A DNA stretch of 64,000 nt, from the NCBI RefSeq assembly GCF_030867145.1, contig NC_134433.1, forward strand, positions 11,607,216 to 11,671,215. Direction: 5' to 3'. Positions 40,201 through 51,015 of the stretch are shown here, in pieces. Both the position numbers and the translations under genes were made by a program. This DNA comes from Opisthocomus hoazin. Taxonomy: Eukaryota; Chordata; Aves; Opisthocomiformes; Opisthocomidae. Each line of letters begins with the position of its first letter. Within the stretch, counting starts at the first letter, position 1. Under the pieces are notes generated by a model. The model was given only the letters and a program-made list of their open reading frames with translations, was not told the DNA's origin and made no database searches.

Positions 40201-43200
40201 ACACATGATGAGTAAGTCGAAGGTCAGCCCTATGACCTGTGGACCCTGAGAGCAGAAGATCAGCCTGGCTGGCAGGCACACCTCTTGCAACAAGGGCATC
40301 GTCTGCAGGAGCCTGGCAGAGCCTGCATCCATCCCACCTGCACACCTCAAACACCAGCTCTTGCAGGTCCACAGCACACACGTGAGTGGGATGGCGAAAG
40401 CCTCCAAGAGAGCAGTCTCTTAGGAAAACAGCCCAGGCTCTGGGGAGAATGGCTGGGACCAGCCTTGAAAACAGAGGTGTTTTGGGAATTGCCCCATTTG
40501 TGGGGCTGGCAGTTGCCTGGATTATCTGCACTGGTGCCAACAGACTGACCCCGATACAAAACAGCAGGGAGAAAAGGGGGCTGGAAGACAGGGGTTCTGG
40601 GGCCCTAAATGCGAACGGCTCAAGGTGACAACCAGCCAAAACAAACCAGTTTGAGACATGCGAGTCCTGCCAATGGCACCCTAACACAGGGACCCCAAGC
40701 AGGCAGCCAGAGGGGAGGTCGGTGGGGCAGGGATGCTTGGCTGAGTATCTCACTCACTGTCCCACCAGCTCCTGCACGCGCCTTTTCTGACTCCATCCAG
40801 CTGGGAAACCAGGTGGGTTCCAGCCCTGAAAACTCACAGTACTGTCCTTGGCTGAGCCCTTTGCACCCGCTGGAGACCAGAGGTGCTCACACTCGCGTGG
40901 GGAGGGTCTGCTGGGTCTCACTAGCAACGCTCCGGGCTTGCACCTGGACCTCTGGACAACGCCAGTTGCCAAAATGGGACCCAAGAGCTCACACACGACT
41001 TTCGACGCTATCGAAGGACTTGGGCTCTTTAGTAAGCCACAGGCTTAAAAAACTCAGGATGCTATTCTAGTGCTTCCTCTGCTTAAAAATAGCTTCCCTG
41101 GACTCGCTGATGTTTGTTGCCTCTAATAGGAACCGGTCACCCACGGAGCACAGCAGCACTGCTGTGGAACACATCCACCATGCAAACCCTGGTGAGAGCA
41201 GGCTCGCACCCGCAAGACGTGCCTTGGGACACGAGGCGCCTGCCGACCCTGTTCTGCCCAATGTTATGGGGAGCTCCCCCTGCCCGGGGTGAGGATCTGA
41301 ACCCTGCTGCAGCCACGCCAAAGCCTCGGAGGCGCCCTGGAATGACGAGCGGCACGGGCCAGCCGTGGCCATGGAAAGAAGTGGTTTTTAATCCATTTCC
41401 AAGTGTTGTCATCTGGCTTTAAATCAAGGCGGCTTGATGCTGCCACCTCCCACAAGTGTCTCCAGGCGAGGCAGCAACCATAACCTCACCAGTTGTCTCC
41501 CACCCTCCTTCCGGCAGCGCCGGTCCTGGGGCCGCAGCTCCCACCAACTCCGAGGGGTGATGAGCGGAGTCGGGAGCGCGCCAGGTCTGGGCTGCTGCAC
41601 GGCAGTGCCGAGCTGGCATGACAGCGCCAGGATATACATCCCCCATTGGGTGGGGGCAGCTGCCATGGCACCAGTGTCCCCACACAGATGCTGCCGCGGC
41701 CAGCCACGTGCCGGACACCATCCCTGCCTTCACCCAGGGAGGTGTTGGCACTCCCGGGCGGCACGGGAAGAGCTACAGCCTGGGACAACCTGGAGACAAC
41801 CCCGGCACGGCGCTGCCGCAGCCTCCCGGCCGAGAGGGGAGCGGCAGGTGGGGTCTCTCCCCTGGGCTTGGGGGTGCGGGAGGAGATGCTCATCCCTGGG
41901 GGGCAACAGGCCCTGCTGAGCTCCAAGAGCTCCACCTGCCATGGGGGGACAGCGAAGGGCCCTGTTGGCCAACGCAGAGAAGCAGAGCAAAGTGGCACAT
42001 CCCTTGTGCGGCAGCCGAAGAGATCACAGAATCACAGAATCACAATATGGTAGGGGTTGGCAGGGACCTCTGTGGGTCACCCAGTCCAACGCCTGCCGAA
42101 GCAGGGTCACCTACAGCAGGCTGCAGAGGACCTTGTCCAGGCGGGTCTTGAAGATCTCCAGAGAAGGAGACTCCACAACCTCCCTGGGCAGCCTGTTCCA
42201 GTGCTCCGTCACCCTCAGAGGGAAGAAATTCTTCCCTCTGAGGGTGACGGCCCCGAATCTGCAGGAAGGTGGGAGGGGAACCACGCGGCCTCTGACGGGC
42301 GATGACAGTCCTACATGGGCAAGGGCCACTGCCCCGACACGGCTCCCCAACCCCGGGGCTTGTCCCGCTCCATGCAGGTGACCTCAGGAGTGGGGTGTGA
42401 GCAGGAAGCTCACCCACCCCTCCAGCCGGGGGGCACGGGGGTGATGGCGGTGGGAGGGGCAGTACCCCCATGTGTGGCATTTGCCCCGGCAGCTTTCGCA
42501 GGCCATACCCGGCCGATTCCTGGCAGCCACGAGCGACGCCTGTGCCGGCCGTCACGTCCCATTCCGCTCGCTGGGCCGCCCGGTGAGAGAAGGACACAGG
42601 ATGCGCCGGGAGTGAAAGAGCGAGGTCGGCGGGGAGCGTGCCAAGTCCCCGCGCACAGCTCCGGGCCGCTCGGGGAGCCAGAGGGAAACTCGCCTTTGCA
42701 GAGTTCAGAGGCCGGCAGCGAGATTTATTTTTGTTTGTGTGAGTAAAAGGCTGCAGAAGCCTCCGGCCAAGGGGTTTCGGGGGGGAGAGGAGTGGCCTGT
42801 GATTCATGCGGACGCTGGCTGGCCCCGTGCCAGAGATGAAAGGGAGCCCATGTGCGGGGAACCGGGAGGCGAGCGTCGCGTTAACCCTTCTGCCGATCCG
42901 CGGGCACGGTCCCGTGGGGAGGAAGGAGGAGCGCGGGGACGCGGAGCGGGATGCCTGTGTCTGGGGGCTGGCTTTTGCGCCGCCACCGCTGCTGGAAACG
43001 AGCTGCCAGTCCCCTCCATGCCTCAGTTTCCCCGATGTGAGGATGGCAAGATGGTGGCCCGCGTGCCCTGCTGGGACGTGGGGTTCGGAGGAGACCCTGG
43101 GGAGAGCAGCGCGGTTCAAACAGCGAAGCTACAGCCTTGCCTCTGCCCAAGTGCGTCAGGACGGCTGGATTTCAGCCTCGTCTTATTGGGGTTAAACACG

Positions 43201-46200
43201 TGGCACAGCTCCCTGGCAGGGTGGCCCTGCAGTGCTGGACGTGGCAGGGGACCTCTGAGGCTGGGGGCTGTCTGCTCCCCCCTGGGGACGGGCAGCTCCC
43301 CCTCTCCTGCTCCCTGCACCCACACGCTGGGGCAGCTGGAGCTGCTCCCACCTGCAGCTCCCTGCCCATGGGGGCTTCTCCCAGGAGCGGGGCTGGAGCC
43401 GGAGGTGGCTCCCCCGGCTGCCCCAGCTGGTGGCAGCACTGAGATCAGACACTCCTGCGCACACAGTCCCAAATTCCCAGCTCATCCATCAGCTGGGATC
43501 ACCTGGGGGATTCCCCGGAAACCGCTCCCCGCCGACGGCTTCCAGCATGGGCAGGGGACCGGTCCCCCGAGAGCCAGCCCACCAGGAGCTGTTTTCTGCA
43601 GAGCGCCAGGGGGGAGACCCTAAGGGTCTCCACTGCAAGCGCAGAATAGGAGAGGGCTCCCCATGCCTCCCTGGGGCTCCGCACACGGACCCCAGAGCTC
43701 CTCTGCCCACGGTGCCGGGCTGGCGGAGGGGCCCAGAGCCGCAACCTGGCAGAGCCGAATGCCCCATCACCTTCAGGAAGGGTTGTCCAGGGTCATGTCG
43801 TTCTGCCAGGACGGATGGGCCGTCACCATCCTGCCACCACCTCTCCTGCCCCGACCCGCTCTCCGACCGCGGGGAAACCCGGCGCCGCTGCCCCTTCCAG
43901 CCCCGCGTGCTCCGCGGGGATCGGAGGCGGATTTTCCAGGGCCGAGAACAATGCCTCTCCAGCCTCTGCTCGAGGGCTTCCTCCTCCCAAGGCTCGTCTC
44001 CAGCGTCTTCCTCAGGAGTAAACGTGCCCCGTGCCTGGTAGCAAACCGGGGCCGCCGCCGCGGCGGAGCCGCCGTGGGTGGGTGTGCGTCTTCCGCAGCC
44101 AGCAGGCACCCGCTCCCAGGCAGGTGCGTGTCGGCGCGTGTGCACCCGCGGCATTGTTCCTGCGCGCCGCGGAGAGCGTGAATGGGACACCGCTATATTT
44201 AGCCACTTACTCACACCACCGCCACAAAGGAGCGGCTGCATCTTAAGGGGGCGGCCGTTCCGTGGGCTCAGAAGGGACAGGAGAGCGGCTATTTTGGGAA
44301 GACATGTCATAACTGGCCGCCCCGGTTAAGCTGCTTCTGTAATGCTGAGCAAAACAATAGCAGCATCCAGAGGAAGAGCCTGTTATGTTTCAGGTGGGAT
44401 GTTTTCAACCGGTCAGGAAACCCGACCGCTCCCAGCGCACAGCGGCGGCACAAAGGAGAGGGGACGCCGAACAGCGAGGACCAAGGGCCTGGCCAAGCGG
44501 CGGGGGCAGCTGGGAGCGCGCGGCAGGGCCCGGCGCTGGCTGGGGACACAGCTCCGCCGGAGAACGCTGCCTGCCCTGGCAGCGTCACTGCCACCTCCTC
44601 CTGTCCACACGCCTGCCTGGCAGATACATGGGCAGCACCCCGGTACGTGCCTGGTCCTACATTTCGTCTGGACACATTGCTGCTGTCACCAGCCTGTGAC
44701 GTGGGCAAGCAGCGAGGGCAGAGGCAGGCTGGCAGCGGAGCCAGGGAGCAGCAGCCAACACATAACCCATGGCTGGGCAGCGAAGGGCTGCCTCCTTGCA
44801 AGCAGGGCTCCACAGGGACACAAGAGACCAACCTAAACCCGTTCTGGCCCATCTGCCGCCCCTCAGAGTGATGGTTTTGGGGTCCATGCTCGGGTAGGGG
44901 AATGGAGCTGAGCTCTCCTGTTCCCTCTGCAGCTGGTGTTGGCCAAGGGTCACCTCCATTTGCCATTTACCCTGCCTGGACCTGTACTCCCCCAGCAGCT
45001 CGAGCCACCGTCCCGCGCACACCCAGCCAGGGCAGGGACCGGAGAAGCGCAGTGAAGCCCAAATCCCCTTTGAGGTATAAATGTGACCCCAGCATTAGCT
45101 GTGGTTGGGAGCTACAACAAGGACCCGCAGGGCTGCCCTGCCAGCTGATGCAGGGCAGGGAAGCAGCAGCAGTGAACTTGGGACAAGTGTCGGGTGGATG
45201 ATCTCCATCAGCAGCAGAGCTGGGCTGCAAGAGGTGGGGAGCATGGCAAACGCAGGGATAGCGCAAGAAAACCTGCTGGGGAGAAGGTAGTGAATTTAGC
45301 TGCGAGAAGCACAACTCTGCAAGTCCCAGGTGAGGCCATAACACCGCGCTGCCCTTGGGGACAGAAAAAAAACGGATGGCCAAGAGATGAAGGCTTTGCC
45401 CCGCATGCTGGGTCCCTGCACACACCAGCACAGACTCTACAGGAGGCAGCCACAGCACCTGGGCTCTCTGGAGCTGAGTCTTCACCACCATGCAGGCACA
45501 GCCACATGGCCGTGCACAGAGAGCTCAGGCTCTCAGCCCTGCCGAGACAGGAGCCGCATCTGATGGACTTGGATGAATACAGGGAGCTGTGGCTTGTCCC
45601 CAGGATAATGAAAGGGGGACTTGGAGAGCAGCTGATGCGTGAAGTCCATAGGTGAGCAGTGAACAAGAGAAATAGGCTGTAACAGGGAAGGCAGAAGATC
45701 CCTAGGTCCCAGGAAACACGAAATCTCTTGAGAACATCAGAAATATCAAGGACCACAGGCCAAGAGAGGGAAAATGGAGGGTATGGATGCTGAGCTGGCT
45801 CTGACCTGGCCTTCCCAGGCAGCACTTTCCACCCGAGCTCCTCTGCTTCTCTGGCTCCAGCCGTGTGGTCAGTGCCAAGGCAGGGAGATGACCGGGGCAA
45901 GCACACATGTTCTGCTCCAGGCTGTTCCCAGCTAGCTGGATGACTTTACCGAAGCCCCAAGGACTTCTCCTCCACCCCGCGCCTTCAGACTCCAACTGCA
46001 CCTCAGCTCTCAGCTGTGCAGCCCCTGAAGCTGCCCACACCCTCGCTCTGACCTCTCTCCGCCTGCGAGCATCGGCCCCAGCACGGCTGGGGAGGAAGGG
46101 AGGAGCACGCCGGGGGGAGAAAGCCCCTGACAACATCAGGCAGCCCCCACTCTCCCCACAGAATGGGCAGCGGCCATCCCGGGGGGCCCAGCTGCAGCTG

Positions 46201-49200
46201 GGCTGGTCACCGGGGCCGGGATCTGCTGCACGCTGCCCTCCCCGAACATGTGCAGTTCCTGTTTGCTGTGTCTGTACAAGGCGGTGGGAAGTGGGGAATT
46301 TACTTACACCTCCCGCTTAACAACCCTGGGAGGCTGGAAGGCTTCAGGCCGCTTTAATTTACAGCCCATCTCTCCAATCTCTCACTCGTTCGCTGCTGCT
46401 TTCTTCCTCCTTGTATTAATGTGACCCAGGTACCTGCCAACAATAATGGACTCGCTTGCGGGGGCGGCCCCTCCCTCCCGGCGCAACTTCTACCTTCGCC
46501 TTGATATGAATTGCTCAGAATTCAAATGAAAAAGAAAAAAGGCGAAATCTGAAAGGTTTGGGGTGGGTTTGGAAAAGCGAAGCGCAGTGGTTCTGGGCCC
46601 GGCGCCAGTAGCCGGAGGGTACACATGTGCACGCTCTCCCAGTAGGGCCTTCAGCAGCCCTGTTTTACAACCACCTCGGCACACACTGCAGAGTTCACGC
46701 ATATGGCCAGACAGATGTGTCTGGCTTACGTTCAAGGCTGGAAAATGAAGAATTATGGAAGTGAAGGGCCCTGGGCATTAGAGAGGGCGGAGGTGAGGGG
46801 GAGGGGAGCCAGGGAGAATTTTTCCTCTGCTGAGAAATCCTCATCTGGGCTGCGAGGCTGGAAGAAGAGGGGTTGCGAGAAACGAGGCAGCCAACAGCCA
46901 TGCATGTGAGACTGCTCTTAAAGCAACAGTGTGCACCACCAGGCGTCTGCCCCAAGTCCAACCAGTTTACTCCAGCAGCTGCCACTGGGAAATGTGCTCA
47001 GATCAGGCCAGGGCCAGGCCAGGATCACCTGTATCCCGTCTGTTTGTCCCCATAACGATGGCAACGCTTTGCAAGCAGCGCTCCGGCTGCAGCAGCCGTT
47101 CGCAGACTACTTTTCCTGCCGCTGGCTCCCACATGAACTCTGCCGTTCATGTCCCACCCTCTTCCCTGTCTGCTTGTGCCCTGGTGCACAGAAAAACTGA
47201 TTTCTTGCCGAGCCTCAACGCCATGGAGCCTCTGCCCCAGGCAGCGGGACCGCTTGCTGCCTGGCATGCACTGCCCTACAGCCACCGGCTGCGGCACTCC
47301 CCTGCCAGGGCTCCTGGGCGTGCTGGCAGCTCCATGGAGAAGCTGTGCCTGGCTTCACAAGGGTCCCAGGAGTCCCTGAAACACTTATTTCAGGGCCTGG
47401 AAGGGCAGGTCTTACCCTAGGTGGAGGACAGCAACACTGATTTGGTCCTTCCACCAAAGGCAAAGCTAAGCTCGCTGCTGGGTTTCACAGAGGCAGCGCA
47501 GGGCACCTACACGCAGGAAGGTCAAGGTGCTACGGGACATCCCGAGAGGCCACTGGTCTTGAAGCATGGCAGGGAAACGGCTGTGCACCATCGGCACAGT
47601 GAGGTGGGATCAGCCCATGCACCAAAGCAAAGCAGCTCGTCAGCCACGCAGCCCGTCCTACCTGAATCTTGTCTTGACGACGCTGCTGCTCAGCTACTTT
47701 CCTGGCCAGTGCTTGCTTCTTGGCTCTAAGCTCCTTGATGTCCATCTCTCCTCCACTGCCTTCAGCCTCAGAATCATCTTCAAATGCCTCAATCCTCACA
47801 TCATCTTCCTTCTTCCAGGAAATGTAGAAAGACAGAAAAACAGGAGAGAAGTCATTGTAAGGGATGCTGGTGGCAGGGACCGTGATCGTTCTGCTCTTCT
47901 GCTTCCAGCAGACAAATCCCTGCCAGGCATGGTCCATCACCACCTGCTGATGGGCAACTGACTATTTCTAAACATCCAAAAGAAGCAAGCAAAACAAATA
48001 AATAGTAAACTTCCCGGAAATGACAAGGTGAGACAGGAGGTAACGGGGCAGGGAGGGCAGCGACCCGGCGGGGCAGGGGCAGCCCTGCTTAAAGCTCCGT
48101 TCTAAAATCAAACCCTCCTCCTCAACTGGGAAAACTCTTGCCACGGCCTTGGGTGAGTCACTGATGTTTTACAGGCTTCAGCTCTGTAAACCCACGGTAT
48201 TTCCCTGTCTCTCTGCTTTGCCCGGCTGCTCAGGCTGTGCATCCTTCAGAGCAAACGCTGCTTCTCCCCACCTGCCTGTGCCAGGGCTGCATGATGCTGC
48301 TCTAACACTGCTGCCCCATCCGTGGCTAGGCACAGGAGCTGGTCATCTTGAAAGGAAACTCGGATCCATGAAGGCAGGAGACCAAAGTGCCCGTTCCCCT
48401 TCTCCGTTTTGATCTCTGAATAGGCCAGAGAGATTCCTGCACCCACCCCAAAAATTCCAGCAGGGCTGGAACAGATGATTTAGAAGGAGATGCTTAATCT
48501 TGATTTTAAAGTTCCCCATGGTGGAGAATCCGCTGCATCTCAAGGTCAGTCATTTTAATAGTTAATTACTTCCTCTGTTAACATTTGCATCCTACTTCTA
48601 GTCTGCCTTTGCCATGCTTCTGCTGGCCAGGAACCTTGTCTTTGCTGAAGTGAAGGGTCCCTGGTTCTCCAACCTCCTGCCCACACAGGCACTTCTGGAC
48701 CATGCTGCATCTTCACCCTCTCCTAGAGACTCCTCCCTGGCTCTCCCCACCAGGAGGTCTGCAGACCCTTCCCAGTATGCTTGCATGGCTTCAACCGGAG
48801 GCCCCAGAACGGGCCGTGCTGTTCCTACCCCAAGTGAACACTGCACTGGCCTGTCCCTATGCACCCAAACCTCCGGGACACAGCAGGGTGGAAGGCGGTG
48901 GCTGGTGTCCAACTGGGGATCAGCCACAACCAAGTTCCCCACCCGGCTTCGCTGCTCCCCACAGTGGCTCCCTGCCCAAAGGGGAGACCACAAGTCCCTG
49001 TTCCTCAACACGTTTCCCGCCAGCAGCTGCCTGCAGGCACGTGCTGCCCACAAACCAGGCTCTGCCACGGACCCAGCCAGCCCCCTCGGCCTGCTCAGAC
49101 CCCCTTGCTCCCCAGTCCAGCGGCCATGGGCCTTCCCAAGCCCTGCCAGTACCGATCTCCCTTTCCTTGCACAAAAGCCAAGGGTTGTGATGGGGCCGGG

Positions 49201-51015
49201 AAGAATTCTCAGGTGGGACCTGGGCAGAAAGACCTGCTCTGAGCTCCCAGAGGGCTGCAAGAGGATCCCCCAGAGGGATAAGAGCATCGACGCGCTCCCT
49301 GCCCTGTGCTGGGTCAGCAGGAGAGGCTCAGGCAGGAGCCTGCAGTCTTAATTTCAAGAACCCCAACACTACACAGTGTTTCACCCGCCTGGCCACAGAC
49401 CCACGCACTCTTCTCTCCTTCTGACTTTTTAGCCATGGGAAGGAGGAAGACAGAGCCCTCCGGCTCACTTCCCTCTGCCGGGACAGCCTGGACCACAGGG
49501 GACGGGGGATGCTGCCAGAGGGACAGCGTCGTCCGAGGGCCTCGGGAAAAAGCGTGTCAGATGCAGATCTGCTGCGGTGGGTCGGGATCTGCTTGCCCAG
49601 GCTGACAGTGGTCACGCTGGCGAGCTGGAAGCTCCCTCGCACCCGGAGCCCAAGGAGGAAGCTCCAGAGTTGTGCAACGAGCTCTCGCAGAGGTTCCCAC
49701 AGCCGAGCAGAGACTGTGGGGATGGGGCAGGAGGGAGCCACCCTCCGGCCCCTGTTTGTTCAAAGCAGGGACCAACCCAACGAGAGGAGTGCTCCAGAGA
49801 GCAGAAGCATCCCTGTCTTGACAGTGGGTGGAACCTGAAGATGCCCCCATATCACAAGCTCCTGCAGTGTCAGCCTGAACACCTCCTGCACTTCCTCCAG
49901 AAGGGGACAAGGGTCCAGATCCCCCACCTTACAGAGACATCTCTTGCTGCCTAGGGTTTTGCTCTGAGCCCCAATGCAAAAAAATCACCTAAAATCTGTC
50001 CCCTTGTCAGCCAGAGCCGGCTGCTGGGACAAGGAGGGTGCCGAGCACGTTCTTGCTCTGGGCTCCTCCAGCTGCCAGCTCTCCGGGGCCACCCAGCGCC
50101 ATGCTGTCCCCTGCACGGGCCAACACCCGCCCGGCTCTGCAGCATCTGGCACAGGGAGGGGACCTGGAGCGAGCCTGGGCAGCACCAGGCCACCCAGCTC
50201 CCTGCTCCCAACGCCTCTGCCCCTCTCTCCTGTTTCCCTGTCCTTTCCAACTACAAGATTAAACAGAAGAAAAGAGTCAACCTGCAGAGCGGCTGGCAGG
50301 GCCCTTAAACACACACACGGAGCCTGCAGTGAAGCAAGGCCTACAGGAACAAGCAAGGGCAGAAAAACAAGAGCTGAATTCCTTAATCACATCAGGATGT
50401 GAGAGGCAGGGGAGGGACGGGGCGCCAATGTCAGCTCTTCCTGTACGTGTGCTGGAGGCTGGAGCTCAGGCCTCCGCCGCAACCAGCTCCACGGCTATAA
50501 ACTTGATCCTGAAGCTGAACCCTGACACCCCCTCGCCCACCTCCTCTCCCGGGGCCGCAGCGCTGCGCGTTATTAAAGCTCCCCCCCGCTTCGGGTATGA
50601 AAAAGCAGCATCTGGAACTCATAGCAGCGGGCGAGATAGAGGCGGGCGGGTTGGACTGGCAGGAAAGGGCACGAGCGAAGTACACTCGGGAGACAAGGGC
50701 TGTGCACCATTTGCCCCCCCCGCCTCCCCCCATAAAATGCACACGCAGCTATGTCAGCTATAAATAGCGGGAGCTGCAGGGCAGGCAGAGGCTGGGCCCC
50801 ACAGGGGTGATTCTTCCTTCACCGAGGCGCGCTCTTCCCGCACGGTACCTGATCTTCCAGTTGTTTTCCCTCTTGGCTTCCCATTTCCTTTCCCATGGCG
50901 TCTGGGACGGGTGCCACTGACACATATTTTCCACCCTTGAATGCCAGCAAAGGCTCTTCTTGTCCACAAAGGGCTTCCAGGAAATACTTCAGCACTGTGA
51001 CCCTCTTGCAGTCGG
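34259..51015 (-). CDS. SMG6: SMG6 (EST1A) nonsense-mediated decay endonuclease, C-terminal part
   Basis: SMG6 cuts mRNA near premature stop codons in nonsense-mediated decay. Six coding exons on the minus strand, in transcript order: 51015-50849, 47811-47662, 40187-40034, 36652-36441, 36134-36053, 34389-34259 (stop TGA at 34261-34259). All have GT/AG junctions and matching phase, giving 297 aa. The first begins at phase 2 (DCKRVTVLKYFLEALCGQEE), so more exons lie outside the window. The second is an acidic, then Lys/Arg/Gln-rich stretch of exactly 50 codons. The rest form the PIN nuclease domain, with the catalytic aspartates in FLVPDTNGFIDH, GNNDDLILSCC and LLTDDRNLRVKA. The C-terminus is RDIPTFLKWAQEG. 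All three active-site Asp are present, so the nuclease should be active. SMG6 and HIC1 converge, as in human. Confidence 0.95.
35395..35630. promoter_or_regulatory. AT-rich island in the last SMG6 intron
   Basis: Contains TGTAACAATAAACATCC, CATAATCCACATGATTTC, CATTTGCACATAAACATTTGG and AATTCGCGC. TGTAACAA (35412-35419) and TTGTTACA (35457-35464) are exact inverted copies about 37 bp apart. SOX-, forkhead- and POU-like cores. Function inferred. Confidence 0.38.
37380..37745. promoter_or_regulatory. CpG island / alternating purine-pyrimidine tract in an SMG6 intron
   Basis: A CpG-dense block in the 36653-40033 intron. From about 37560 to 37735 it alternates GT/GC steps (GTGCGCACGAGCG, GTGCACGTGTGTGCG, GTGCGCACAGTGTGTG), a composition prone to Z-DNA. 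It could be an internal promoter. No supported coding frame. Confidence 0.35.
42022..42250 (-). mobile_element. CR1 LINE 3' fragment with a 5' fold-back
   Basis: About 205 bp of CR1 3' end on the minus strand, same subfamily as the 13225 copy and roughly 94% alike by eye, ending in ATTCTGTG repeats at 42022. It covers the HWNRLP coding end and the short 3' UTR. At its truncated 5' end a 22-bp segment is followed by its exact inverted copy (42206-42227 and 42229-42250) with a single-base spacer. Confidence 0.93.
43010..43055. mobile_element. Possible MIR SINE relic
   Basis: CATGCCTCAGTTTCCCC followed by GATGTGAGGATGG resembles the core of the ancient MIR SINE. Only about 45 bp match, so chance similarity is possible. 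Confidence 0.3.
44185..44400. promoter_or_regulatory. Island with MEF2 and CArG-like sites in an SMG6 intron
   Basis: CTATATTTAG (44193-44202) matches the MEF2 consensus YTAWWWWTAR. CTATTTTGGG follows near 44288 as a one-off CArG box. AATGCTGAGC resembles half of a MAF element. Function inferred. Confidence 0.33.
46310..46565. promoter_or_regulatory. Candidate conserved island in an SMG6 intron
   Basis: CGCTTTAATTTACAGCC, TTGTATTAATGTGACC, CAACAATAATGGAC and CAGAATTCAAATG in moderately AT-rich sequence between GC-rich stretches. The rest of the 40188-47661 intron shows the CR1 fragment and no further recognised gene. Confidence 0.28.
48440..48660 (-). mobile_element. Ancient CR1 LINE fragment
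   Basis: Read on the + strand, the sequence has the antisense landmarks of old CR1 copies: CCCCATGGTGGAGAATCCGC, GCATCTCAAGGTCAGTC, TTAATAGTTAATTACTTCC, then GTCTGCCTTTGCCATGC. It is strongly diverged with no open frame, much older than the 13225 and 42022 copies. Confidence 0.6.
50560..50775. promoter_or_regulatory. Island with perfect MEF2 site next to an SMG6 exon
   Basis: GCGTTATTAAAGC, CATAAAATGC and a perfect MEF2-type CTATAAATAG (50758-50767), which would also serve as a TATA box. It ends about 75 bp from the SMG6 exon at 50849. A cryptic internal promoter or a muscle-type enhancer are both possible. Function inferred. Confidence 0.35.
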
